DNA from: Arthrobacter sp. ERGS1:01
GTDB lineage: Bacteria; Actinomycetota; Actinomycetes; Actinomycetales; Micrococcaceae
DNA length: 64,000 bases
NCBI RefSeq assembly: GCF_001281315.1
Contig: NZ_CP012479.1
Location: 868,001 to 932,000 of the forward strand
Reading direction: 5' to 3'
Shown here: one piece after another, positions 11,573 to 19,217 of the stretch
How positions within the stretch are numbered: position 1 is the stretch's first letter
How the letters are laid out: the number at the start of each line of letters is the position of its first letter
Notes under the pieces: generated by a model
What the model was told of the DNA's origin: nothing
What the model saw: the letters and a program-made list of their open reading frames with translations, nothing else
Databases searched by the model: none
Position numbers and translations under genes: made by a program

Positions 11573-13261
11573 GTGGTGCAACGATCAAATTCCCGGTTCA
11601 GTGGTCAGTCCAAGACGACCAAACACATCTTCGTCACCGGCGGCGTAGCGTCCTCGCTGGGTAAGGGACTGACGGCTTCCAGCCTCGGCCACCTGCTCCG
11701 TGCGCGCGGCCTCTCGGTCACAATGCAAAAGCTCGATCCCTACCTCAACGTGGATCCGGGCACAATGAATCCCTTCCAACATGGCGAAGTCTTCGTCACC
11801 GACGACGGTGCCGAAACAGACCTCGACATTGGCCACTACGAGCGCTTCCTGGACGAAAACCTCGAAGGCTCCGCCAATGTCACCACCGGCCAGGTGTACT
11901 CGACAGTCATCGCCAAGGAACGCCGCGGCGAATACCTGGGCGACACCGTGCAGGTCATCCCGCACATCACCGATGAAATCAAGCGCCGCATGCGCCTGCC
12001 CGCCGAGGGCACGAACGCCCCCGACGTCATCATCACCGAAATTGGCGGCACCGTTGGCGACATCGAGTCGCAGCCGTTCCTGGAGTCCGCACGCCAGGTG
12101 CGCCAGGACATCGGCCGCAACAACGTGTTCTTCGCCCATGTCTCCCTGGTGCCCTACATTGGCCCGTCCCAGGAACTGAAGACCAAGCCGACGCAGCACT
12201 CCGTTGCCGCGCTGCGCTCCCTCGGCATCCAGCCCGACGCGCTGATCCTGCGCTCGGACCGTGTGCTCCCCGAGGCCATGCATGCCAAGATCGGCCGTGC
12301 CTGCGACGTCGACGTCGAAGCCGTCATCGGCTGCCCGGACGCCCCGAGCATCTACGACATCCCCAAGACGCTGCACTCCCAGGGCCTGGACTCCTACATC
12401 GTCCGCGCCCTGGACCTGGCGTTCAAGGACGTCGACTGGACCAAGTGGGACAAGCTCCTCGAAGCCGTCCACAACCCGCTGCACCACATCGAGATCGCCC
12501 TGGTCGGCAAGTACATCGACCTGCCGGACGCGTACCTCTCGGTCACCGAAGCCCTGCGTGCCGGCGGGTTCGCCAACAGCACCAAGGTCAAGATCCGCTG
12601 GGTCCCCTCCGACGACTGCGAAACCGAAGCCGGCGCCCGCAAGGCCATCGGCGATGTCGACGCGATCTGCGTCCCCGGCGGCTTCGGCATCCGCGGGCTC
12701 GAAGGCAAGCTGGGCGCCCTGAAGTTCGCCCGCGAAAACCAGATCCCCACCCTGGGGCTGTGCCTGGGCCTGCAGTCGATGGTCATCGAGTACGCCCGCA
12801 ACGTGGTCGGCCTGGAAGGCGCATCCTCCTCCGAGTTCGACGACAACCCCACCTACCCGGTCATCGCCACGATGGAAGAGCAGCTGGACATCGTCGACGG
12901 CAAGGGCGACCTGGGCGGCACCATGCGCCTGGGCCTGTACCCGGCCGTGCTCACCGAGGGCTCCGTCATCGCCGAAACGTACGGCACCACGGACGTCTCC
13001 GAACGCCACCGTCACCGCTACGAGGTCAACAACAAGTACCGCGCCCAGATCGCCGATGCCGGGCTCGTGTTCTCCGGAACGTCCCCCGACGGCAAGCTCG
13101 TGGAATTCGTGGAACTGCCCCGCGAGGTGCACCCGTACTACGTCTCCACCCAGGCACACCCGGAACTGAGCTCGCGCCCCACCCGGCCGCACCCGCTCTT
13201 TGCCGGCTTGGTTGCCGCCGCCCTGGACCGCCAGAACGCCACCCGGTTGCTGGACGCCTAG
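11573..13261 (+). CDS. pyrG: CTP synthase
   Basis: A 562-residue CTP synthase, which converts UTP, ATP and glutamine to CTP. The N-terminal synthetase domain (about 15-285) has the P-loop-like [20 protein letters not shown] and the [20 protein letters not shown] segment. The C-terminal class I glutamine amidotransferase domain (about 300-555) has the oxyanion loop GGFGIRG, the nucleophile in LGLCLGLQS, and the His-Pro-Glu of the triad in [12 protein letters not shown]. The start is uncertain: GTG 11573 gives VVQRSNSRF, resembling relatives as I recall them, while an ATG at 11555 would add six residues. Neither has a clear ribosome binding site. Confidence 0.95.
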   Translation: MVQRSNSRFSGQSKTTKHIFVTGGVASSLGKGLTASSLGHLLRARGLSVTMQKLDPYLNVDPGTMNPFQHGEVFVTDDGAETDLDIGHYERFLDENLEGSANVTTGQVYSTVIAKERRGEYLGDTVQVIPHITDEIKRRMRLPAEGTNAPDVIITEIGGTVGDIESQPFLESARQVRQDIGRNNVFFAHVSLVPYIGPSQELKTKPTQHSVAALRSLGIQPDALILRSDRVLPEAMHAKIGRACDVDVEAVIGCPDAPSIYDIPKTLHSQGLDSYIVRALDLAFKDVDWTKWDKLLEAVHNPLHHIEIALVGKYIDLPDAYLSVTEALRAGGFANSTKVKIRWVPSDDCETEAGARKAIGDVDAICVPGGFGIRGLEGKLGALKFARENQIPTLGLCLGLQSMVIEYARNVVGLEGASSSEFDDNPTYPVIATMEEQLDIVDGKGDLGGTMRLGLYPAVLTEGSVIAETYGTTDVSERHRHRYEVNNKYRAQIADAGLVFSGTSPDGKLVEFVELPREVHPYYVSTQAHPELSSRPTRPHPLFAGLVAAALDRQNATRLLDA

Positions 13262-13262
13262 A

Positions 13263-13967
13263 GTGAACACCCCCGGGACACCGTCGACGACGGCTGACGC
13301 ACCTTCCGCCGCAGCCTTCGCGGGGCAGGCGGAACCGGTGGCCGATTCCATCAGCCACCGCACGCTGCAGTCGTCGTCGACGGTGTACCAGGGACGCATT
13401 TGGGACGTCGTTTCCGACACGTTCACCCTGGCCCCTGGCACGGCCCCGCTGACCCGCGACTACATCGCCCACCCGGGCGCGGTCGCCGTCGTAGTGCTCA
13501 ACGAGGCCAACCAGGTGCTGTTGCTGCGACAGTACCGCCACCCCGTCCAGATGGACCTGTGGGAGATCCCCGCCGGGCTGCTGGACGTCGAAGGCGAGGA
13601 CTTCCTGACCGGCGCTGCCCGCGAACTGGCCGAGGAGGCGGACCTGACATCCGCCACCTGGCACGTCCTGACGGACTTCTTCAACTCCCCGGGATCCTCC
13701 AGCGAGGCAATCCGGATCTACCTGGCCCGAGGGATCAGTTATATTCCCGAGGACGAGCGGCACGTGCGCACCGAGGAGGAAGCCGAGATCGCCTTCCGCT
13801 GGGTGGACCTGGACGAGGCCGCCGCCGCCGTTTTGGCCGGACGCATCCACAACCCGTCAGCCGTCGTCGGCATCCTGGCCGCAGCCACCGCCGCACGCGA
13901 CGGCTTCGACTCCCTGCGCGCCGCCGACGCCCCCTGGCCGGCACACCCGGGCCACCGCGGCCAATGA
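13263..13967 (+). CDS. NUDIX hydrolase, ADP-ribose pyrophosphatase type
   Basis: A 234-residue NUDIX protein. The signature is [20 protein letters not shown] followed by EADL; the REL-EE core is intact and the Gly is one position further from Glu than in the textbook motif, as is usual in the ADP-ribose pyrophosphatase group. The upstream WEIPAG and [13 protein letters not shown] elements are also typical of that group. It would cleave ADP-ribose or a related dinucleotide. The GTG at 13263 starts one base after the pyrG stop, and the TGA overlaps the xerD ATG (ATGA). The order pyrG-nudix-xerD matches Rv1699-Rv1700-Rv1701 in M. tuberculosis. Confidence 0.9.
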   Translation: MNTPGTPSTTADAPSAAAFAGQAEPVADSISHRTLQSSSTVYQGRIWDVVSDTFTLAPGTAPLTRDYIAHPGAVAVVVLNEANQVLLLRQYRHPVQMDLWEIPAGLLDVEGEDFLTGAARELAEEADLTSATWHVLTDFFNSPGSSSEAIRIYLARGISYIPEDERHVRTEEEAEIAFRWVDLDEAAAAVLAGRIHNPSAVVGILAAATAARDGFDSLRAADAPWPAHPGHRGQ

Positions 13968-14920
13968 CGGCGTCCGGCACAACCACGGCGTTGGGCCGGG
14001 GCATCGAGGAATACCTCCAACACGTGGGCGTGGAACGCGGTCTGGCCGCCAACACCCTGGCCGCCTACCGGCGCGATTTGCTGCGCTATGAGCACTTCCT
14101 GTCCGCCGCCCGGGTTTGTGCTCCGGCGGACATCACCCGCCACCACGTGAGCACCTTTGCCCAGGGGCTCTCCGACGGCGCCGACGGGGGAGCGGCCCTA
14201 GCCCTGCGCTCGGCAGCCCGCACCATCGTCGCCGTGCGCGGACTCCACAAGTTCTGGGCCCTGGAGGGGCTCACCGAGGCAGACCCCGCCGCCGACGTCC
14301 ACCCGCCCATGGCCGGGCGCCGCCTCCCCAAGGCCATCAGTGTTGGCGACGTCACCCGGATCCTGGAGGCCGCAGGCTCCGACACCGCGGCCGGGCTGCG
14401 GGACGCCGCCATGCTTGAGTTCTTGTACTCCACCGGTGCCCGCATCAGCGAGGCCGTGGGACTCGATGTGGACGATCTTGTCCTGGCCGCGTCCGACGAC
14501 GCCGGCCCCTCCCTGGTGCGGCTGTTCGGCAAGGGCTCCAAGGAACGGCTCGTGCCGATCGGCTCCTACGCATTGCGTGCTCTGGAGGCGTACCTGGTGC
14601 GCGGGCGCGGATCCCTGGCCGCGAAGGGCAAGGGCACCCCGGCGCTGTTCCTGAACACCCGCGGCGGGCGCATCAGCCGGCAAAGTGCCTGGACCATCCT
14701 GAAGGCCGCCGCCGAGCGGGCCCAGGTGGAGGCCGATGTTTCCCCGCACACGTTGCGCCACTCCTTTGCCACCCACCTGCTGGAGGGCGGTGCCGACGTC
14801 CGTGTGGTCCAGGAACTCCTGGGGCACGCCTCGGTCACCACGACCCAGGTGTACACGCTGGTCACGGCCGACACGCTGCGTGAGGTGTATGCCGCAGCCC
14901 ACCCGCGGGCGCTGGGCTGA
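13964..14920 (+). CDS. xerD: tyrosine recombinase XerD
   Basis: A 318-residue site-specific recombinase that with XerC resolves chromosome dimers at dif. The N-terminal SAM-like DNA-binding domain is at about 10-100 ([20 protein letters not shown]). The catalytic domain has Arg in [14 protein letters not shown], Lys in [12 protein letters not shown], the His-x-x-Arg pair in [17 protein letters not shown], and the later His and Tyr nucleophile in [18 protein letters not shown]. All six catalytic residues are present. ATG overlaps the nudix stop by 4 nt. Conserved housekeeping context and XerD-like length argue against a mobile-element integrase. Confidence 0.94.
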   Translation: MTASGTTTALGRGIEEYLQHVGVERGLAANTLAAYRRDLLRYEHFLSAARVCAPADITRHHVSTFAQGLSDGADGGAALALRSAARTIVAVRGLHKFWALEGLTEADPAADVHPPMAGRRLPKAISVGDVTRILEAAGSDTAAGLRDAAMLEFLYSTGARISEAVGLDVDDLVLAASDDAGPSLVRLFGKGSKERLVPIGSYALRALEAYLVRGRGSLAAKGKGTPALFLNTRGGRISRQSAWTILKAAAERAQVEADVSPHTLRHSFATHLLEGGADVRVVQELLGHASVTTTQVYTLVTADTLREVYAAAHPRALG

Positions 14921-14930
14921 TCCGGCACGG

Positions 14931-14936
14931 TAGCGT
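14931..14936 (+). promoter_or_regulatory. candidate -10 box for leaderless rhodanese transcript
   Basis: TAGCGT (TANNNT) ends exactly 7 nt before the ATG at 14944, the spacing expected of a leaderless actinobacterial gene. An AGGGA lies between the two, only 2 nt from the ATG, too close to act as a normal ribosome binding site. Confidence 0.4.
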
Positions 14937-14943
14937 AGGGACC

Positions 14944-15342
14944 ATGAGCGAAGCCGCCGCGTATTTCCGCGCCAAATTGAACTTTGAAATCGACGTCATG
15001 GACGTCCACACGGGGCTGCCGGCCGGCGAATTCGTGCTCGTCGACACCCGGCGGCACGCCTCCTGGGAGCACGGCCACGTCCCCGGCGCACTGCACCTGC
15101 CCACGGCGCAGATCCCGGACCAGGCGGCCGTGCTGATTCCCGCCGGGACACCCGTGGTGGTGTATTCGTGGGGCCCCGGCTGCAACGGCAGCACGTTCGC
15201 GGCCCTCGCCTTCGCCGAACTCGGCTACCCGGTGCGGGAAATGATCGGCGGGATCGAATACTGGGCCCGCAACGGCCTGCCCGTGGAAACCTCCGACGGC
15301 GTCACGGCCGCGAGCACGGACCCCCTCGTCACGGCCGACTGA
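14944..15342 (+). CDS. rhodanese-like sulfurtransferase domain protein
   Basis: A 132-residue single-domain rhodanese. Features are VLVDTRRHASWEHGHVPGALHLP (the CH2A-like segment) and an active-site loop with Cys in YSWGPGCNGST at about residue 79, followed by FAELGYPVREMIGGIEYW. The catalytic Cys is present, so it can probably carry a persulfide; acceptor unknown. It lies between xerD and a long bidirectional hairpin, transcribed towards ridA. The start ATG has a possible leaderless promoter. Confidence 0.88.
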   Translation: MSEAAAYFRAKLNFEIDVMDVHTGLPAGEFVLVDTRRHASWEHGHVPGALHLPTAQIPDQAAVLIPAGTPVVVYSWGPGCNGSTFAALAFAELGYPVREMIGGIEYWARNGLPVETSDGVTAASTDPLVTAD

Positions 15343-15362
15343 CCCGCCGTCGAACACAAAAA

Positions 15363-15455
15363 CGCCCCCGCGGGGTTCTGTGTTGCAGTTATTGGAGCAA
15401 AAACGGCGGGAAACCGCTTTCATCGTCCAACAACTGCAACACAGTCGCGGGGGCG
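15363..15455. terminator. 93-nt bidirectional hairpin at a convergent junction
   Basis: The outer 10-bp stem is CGCCCCCGCG (15363-15372) with CGCGGGGGCG (15446-15455). Inside is a 19-bp near-perfect stem, 15378-15396 with 15426-15444, containing CTGTGTTGCAGTT and AACTGCAACACAG, one mismatch. A third weaker repeat (CGGCGGGAAACCG) fills the centre. It lies between the rhodanese (+) and ridA (-) stop codons and probably terminates both. Confidence 0.8.
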
Positions 15456-15470
15456 CGTGGAGCTCGAGGG

Positions 15471-15875
15471 CTACGCGGTGACGGCCAGGGCGTCGATTTC
15501 CACGAGCATGACCTCGTGCGGCAGGTCGACGAAGACCGTGGTGCGGGAGGGGAGGGCGCCGCTGGGCACGTTCTCCTTGATGAAGTCGCCGTAAACCTCG
15601 TTCATGGCGGGGAAGTCGTCGCGCGTGGTCAGGTAGACGCGGAACATGATGACGTCCTCCACGGAGGAGCCGCCGGCTTCCAGGATGGCCTTGACGTTCT
15701 CGAGCGTGCGACGGGTCTGGACGCGGACGTCGCCGGCACCGATGTACTCGTTGACGGTGGGGTCCATGGGGCCCTGGCCGGAGACCTGGAACATGTTGCC
15801 CTTCTTCACGCCCTGCGAGAAGACGTGGGCCGGAGCCGGGGCGTTTTCGGTCAATACAACAGTTTTTTCACTCAT
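15471..15875 (-). CDS. RidA family enamine/imine deaminase
   Basis: A 134-residue RidA (YjgF/UK114) protein with the family segments FSQGVKKGNMFQVSGQGPMDP, VQTRRTLENVKAILEAGG and the C-terminal PSRTTVFVDLPHEVMLVEIDALAV. The Arg that binds the substrate carboxylate in active RidA is present in PSRTTV. RidA hydrolyses reactive 2-aminoacrylate-type enamines and imines released by PLP-dependent dehydratases. That suits the neighbouring divergent PLP deaminase gene. AAGGA precedes the ATG. The start overlaps the stop of the upstream iclR gene by 4 nt, so it is the last gene of a kdgK-iclR-ridA operon. Confidence 0.92.
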   Translation of the reverse strand: MSEKTVVLTENAPAPAHVFSQGVKKGNMFQVSGQGPMDPTVNEYIGAGDVRVQTRRTLENVKAILEAGGSSVEDVIMFRVYLTTRDDFPAMNEVYGDFIKENVPSGALPSRTTVFVDLPHEVMLVEIDALAVTA

Positions 15876-16633
15876 CGAGTGTTCCTTTCAGTGGCAACCC
15901 AGCCCAAATCGGTGGAGATGGCCTGTGTCCCTTGTTTTAGTACGGGTAGTAATTTCAGGAGGTCTTCATAGCTGAGCAGCACCACGGGGACGGAGAACGA
16001 CGCCGCCCCGACGACCCGCCCGGTCGCGTCCCGGATGGGCGCGGCGATGCAGTGCACAAAGGATTCGTGCTCCGACTTGTCATGCGCCCAGCCCTGTTCG
16101 TGGACGAGTGCCAGCTCGGCCAGCAGTTCCTCCGGGGTGGTCAGCGTGTTCTCGGTCATCTTGATGTAGTCAAGGCCCGCGGCAATGTGTTCCTGTCGGG
16201 AGCGCGGCATGTCCGCCAGGATCACCTTCGCCACGGCCGCCGAATGCAGCGCCGCGGTCAGCCCGATCCGGGAATACATGCGCACGGGGTGGTGGGACTC
16301 GAACTTGTCGATGTACACCACCTCGGCGCCCTCCAGCTGTGCCAGGTGGACGGTGTGGCCCGTGAGGTCGTTGAGCCGGGCCAGGTGCGGGCGGGCCACC
16401 TGGCGCAGGTCGCGTTGTTCCAGGGCGCGGGAGGAGAGCTCGAAGAGCCGCCGGCCCAGCTGGAACTGCCCGGCGTCGTTGCGCACCAGGAAGTGTTCGC
16501 TTTCCAGTGAGTGCAGCAGCCGCATGATGGTGGTCTTGTGTACATCCGAGCCCGACGCCAGCTCGTCCAGGGTGGCGGGATGTTCGGCAATCCGGGTCAT
16601 CAGCCCCAGTGCCCGCACCAGGCTCTGGCTCAT
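15872..16633 (-). CDS. IclR family transcriptional regulator
   Basis: A 253-residue regulator with an N-terminal winged HTH (ATLDELASGSDVHKTTIMRLLHSLESEHFLV, about residues 18-55) and a C-terminal IclR effector-binding domain (about 70-245). Related regulators such as KdgR and GntR-type IclR members control sugar-acid catabolism. It sits between kdgK and ridA with 4-nt overlaps on both sides and faces a divergent catabolic operon. It most likely controls both arms through the palindromes at 17751-17779. The ligand is probably a sugar acid such as KDG, KDPG or glucosaminate, by inference. Confidence 0.9.
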   Translation of the reverse strand: MSQSLVRALGLMTRIAEHPATLDELASGSDVHKTTIMRLLHSLESEHFLVRNDAGQFQLGRRLFELSSRALEQRDLRQVARPHLARLNDLTGHTVHLAQLEGAEVVYIDKFESHHPVRMYSRIGLTAALHSAAVAKVILADMPRSRQEHIAAGLDYIKMTENTLTTPEELLAELALVHEQGWAHDKSEHESFVHCIAAPIRDATGRVVGAASFSVPVVLLSYEDLLKLLPVLKQGTQAISTDLGWVATERNTR

Positions 16634-17649
16634 GGCACGCTCGCTGCGAGGGCGGGGGATTCGATCCGGCCGGGGCCCACGGTGGTTGCCGCCCAGTCAG
16701 CCTCGGAGCAGCCCAGGATGCGGTCAAGGATGTTGGTGGCCGGCAGCGGTCCGCGGTCGCCGGGCACCGTCAGGGTGCAGGCGGCGCTGAGGTGTCCACG
16801 CCGCAGCGAGGAGCGCTGGTCCAGGCCAAACAGCATGCCGCTCAGGTATCCGGCGGCAAAGGCGTCGCCCGCGCCCACTGGCTCCAGCACGTCCACGCTC
16901 AGCGAGGGGACCTCCACGCGTTCGCCGTCGCGCATCAGCGCGATCGCCGAGGTGTCGGCGTTCTTGAGCACCAGCACGGCCGGATCCGGCAGCAGTGCGC
17001 GGAGTTCGGCCTCGTCGTTGGTGCCGAAGGCGGGGAGGGCCTCGTCGGTGCCCACCAGTACGACGTCGGCCTGGTTGGCCAGGGTGCGCAGCACGCCGCG
17101 GTCCTCATGGGCCCAGAGCGCCCCGCGCCAGTTGATGTCAAAGGAGATGAGCCGGCCGTTGCGCGGGCCGGCCAGGATTGCGGCAAGCATGGCCCGGCAG
17201 CTGGGGGAGAGGGCGGCCGTAATGCCACTGAGGTGGATCAGCCCGGCCGCGTCCAGCAGTGCGGCGACGTTGGGGCTTGCCAGCAGCTCCGGTCCCATGG
17301 CGGAGGCCGCGGAACCTTGGCGGTAGTACAGGACGGAACTCTCGCCGTCGTCGGACGCGGCGGAGGCGGGGATCTTCACGTACAGGCCCGTGGGCCGATC
17401 CGGGTCCGCCTCGACACCCATGGTGCCGACGCTGTGGGCGGCAAGGTCGTTGAGGATGCGGGTGCCAAAACCGTCCTGGCCCACCCGGCCCACCCAGTGG
17501 GCGTCAACGCCCATGGCGGCCAGGCCCATGGCCACGTTGGACTCCGCCCCGCCCACGCCGTAGAAGAGTTCGGTGGCCTCCGACAGCGGCACGTTGTCCG
17601 TGGGGGTGAGCATGGCCATTGTCTCTCCGATGCATACAACTGAAAGCAT
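16630..17649 (-). CDS. kdgK: PfkB family 2-keto-3-deoxygluconate kinase
   Basis: A 339-residue ribokinase-fold sugar kinase. The N-terminus VVCIGETMAMLTP is typical of KDG kinases, followed by YGVGGAESNVAMGLAAMG, the substrate-binding start of PfkB proteins. The C-terminal signature LEPVGAGDAFAAGYLSGMLF holds the catalytic Asp and anion hole. The predicted reaction is 2-keto-3-deoxy-D-gluconate plus ATP to KDPG. ATG 17649 is chosen because the kinase fold starts there, with AGAAGG upstream; the much longer frame upstream reads through the regulatory region. It heads the left-arm operon; the matching aldolase is in the divergent right arm. Confidence 0.88.
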   Translation of the reverse strand: MLSVVCIGETMAMLTPTDNVPLSEATELFYGVGGAESNVAMGLAAMGVDAHWVGRVGQDGFGTRILNDLAAHSVGTMGVEADPDRPTGLYVKIPASAASDDGESSVLYYRQGSAASAMGPELLASPNVAALLDAAGLIHLSGITAALSPSCRAMLAAILAGPRNGRLISFDINWRGALWAHEDRGVLRTLANQADVVLVGTDEALPAFGTNDEAELRALLPDPAVLVLKNADTSAIALMRDGERVEVPSLSVDVLEPVGAGDAFAAGYLSGMLFGLDQRSSLRRGHLSAACTLTVPGDRGPLPATNILDRILGCSEADWAATTVGPGRIESPALAASVP

Positions 17650-17750
17650 GGACCTTCTGCACTTCCTCTCACGGAATTGTGGGGCGATGGCGGCGCCATC
17701 GCCGTCTTGACGGACGAATCCAGACCATGTTAGACATGTCGTTAGTGAGT

Positions 17751-17779
17751 TTGCAACCAGCGTTGCAAAATACGCAACG
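17751..17779. promoter_or_regulatory. palindromic operator candidates in divergent control region
   Basis: CGTTGC (17761-17766) and GCAACG (17774-17779) form a perfect 6-7-6 inverted repeat. It overlaps two copies of the palindrome TTGCAA at 17751 and 17763. An additional palindrome GACATGTC lies at 17733-17740. These sit in the 164-bp space between kdgK (-) and the deaminase gene (+), a natural binding place for the IclR regulator of this locus. Confidence 0.5.
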
Positions 17780-17813
17780 GGGCCGGAGTGCTGGCCCGTG
17801 AAGGGAATTGGCA

Positions 17814-19211
17814 GTGGGCACCACAGTGGGCAGCAACGCAGCATCGACGGACACCGGCGCAACGATCGAACCGGGCATCAACAATGCCATGGTCGACAGG
17901 CTCGACGACGTGGAGCTGGGTTGGCGGTTCAAGGCCGTCCCCGCCGCCGCGCACGGCCAAAGCGCCGGCGGCTACGTCAACTCCGGCGTGCACCTGGCCG
18001 ATCTGCAAACACCCCTCCTGACCCTCGACGCCGCCGTCATGGCCGCCAACGTGGACCGCATGGCCCGCTGGTGCGCCGAAAAGGGCGTGCTCCTGGCACC
18101 CCACGGCAAGACCACCATGGCACCGCAGCTGTGGCGCCAACAGCTTGAAAACGGCGCATGGGGCATCACCTTGGCCAACGCCTCCCAGCTGCGCGTGGGC
18201 CACGCCTTCGGCCTGCGCCGCGTCATGGTGGCCAACACGCTCAGCGATCCGCAGGCCGTCACCTGGCTTGCCGGCGCACAGGGCCCCGACTTCTCCGTCG
18301 TGTCCTGGGTCGATTCGCTCCAAAGCGTCGCCCTCCTGGACGCCACCCTGGCCGCCATCCCCGAAGCCGTCCCCGGCTCCGACGCCGTGCTGGACGTGAT
18401 CGTGGAGCTCGGCGGCAACGGCGGACGCACCGGCGCCCGCACCGTGGCCGAGGCCCTGGCGATTGCCCGCGCGGTCCACGCCTCGAGCCACCTGCGCCTC
18501 GTGGGCGTGGGCGGCTATGAAGGCTCCCTGGCCCACACCGCCGACGCCGGCGCATTGGGCACCGTGCGCGGCTACCTGTCCGCCGTGAAGGAGCTGCACG
18601 AACACCTTCTCGCCGCCGATCTGTACGCCGCCGACGCCGACATCATCCTCACGGCCGGCGGCAGCGCCTACTTCGACGACGTCGTGGACGTCCTGGCAGG
18701 CAGCGCCACCAACGGCACGTCCCCTTCAGGCGCCGCGGGCCAGCGCGTTGAGCTGATCATCCGCAGCGGCGCCTACATGGTGCACGACGACGGCTTCTAC
18801 CGCGGCATCTCGCCGTTTGGCCGGGGTGCGGAGGCCGAGGCCGGGCACGCTCCCTTCGCCTCGGCCATGCACGCCTGGGCCCGGGTGGTGTCCGCACCCG
18901 AACCCGGCCTGGCGATCCTGGACGCCGGCAAGCGCGACCTGCCGGTCGATGAGGGCCTGCCCGAACCCCAACTGCTGGGCCATGCCCTGGGCGGGGAGAT
19001 GGCCACCCTGGACGGTGCAACCATCAGCTCCGTCAACGACCAGCACAGCTTCCTGCGCTACGACCCCGAGACCACCACGGTCGCCATTGGCGACGTGGTC
19101 CGGCTGGGCCTGTCCCACCCGTGCACCGCGTTCGACAAGTGGACGCTCATCCCCGTGCTGGCCTCCGCCGCCGACGACCGCGTGGTGGAGCTCATCCACA
19201 CGTTCTTCTAG
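17814..19211 (+). CDS. PLP- and zinc-dependent amino acid deaminase, D-serine dehydratase-like
   Basis: A 465-residue fold-type III PLP enzyme. The N-terminal alanine-racemase-like barrel carries the PLP Lys in LLAPHGKTTMAPQLW (about Lys99). The C-terminal D-serine-dehydratase-like domain carries the zinc-binding His-x-Cys in LSHPCTAFDKW, as in eukaryotic D-serine dehydratase. Family members eliminate ammonia from D-serine, D-threonine, 3-hydroxyaspartate or D-glucosaminate. GTG 17814 is preferred over TTG 17808 because AAGGGA lies 7 nt upstream of the former. Co-location with KDG kinase, KDPG aldolase and GntP makes D-glucosaminate (product KDG) the best guess; D-serine is the main alternative. 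The N-terminal 55 residues before the barrel are poorly conserved. Confidence 0.82.
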   Translation: MGTTVGSNAASTDTGATIEPGINNAMVDRLDDVELGWRFKAVPAAAHGQSAGGYVNSGVHLADLQTPLLTLDAAVMAANVDRMARWCAEKGVLLAPHGKTTMAPQLWRQQLENGAWGITLANASQLRVGHAFGLRRVMVANTLSDPQAVTWLAGAQGPDFSVVSWVDSLQSVALLDATLAAIPEAVPGSDAVLDVIVELGGNGGRTGARTVAEALAIARAVHASSHLRLVGVGGYEGSLAHTADAGALGTVRGYLSAVKELHEHLLAADLYAADADIILTAGGSAYFDDVVDVLAGSATNGTSPSGAAGQRVELIIRSGAYMVHDDGFYRGISPFGRGAEAEAGHAPFASAMHAWARVVSAPEPGLAILDAGKRDLPVDEGLPEPQLLGHALGGEMATLDGATISSVNDQHSFLRYDPETTTVAIGDVVRLGLSHPCTAFDKWTLIPVLASAADDRVVELIHTFF

Positions 19212-19217
19212 ACCGTC

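Noticed and set aside
7997-13850. Very long antisense frames (551, 682, 554, 618 and 274 residues) opposite tlyA-nadK-recN-pyrG-nudix
   Set aside because: Typical high-GC antisense artefacts: no domains, no ribosome binding sites, and fully overlapped by confident genes.
13400-13963. N-terminal extension of xerD through the nudix gene
   Set aside because: The recombinase fold begins at 13964, where an ATGA overlap with the nudix stop gives a normal start.
13964-14920. xerD as the integrase of a genomic island at 14944-54155
   Set aside because: It has housekeeping XerD length and conserved pyrG-nudix-xerD context; no attachment-site repeats were seen at the island borders.
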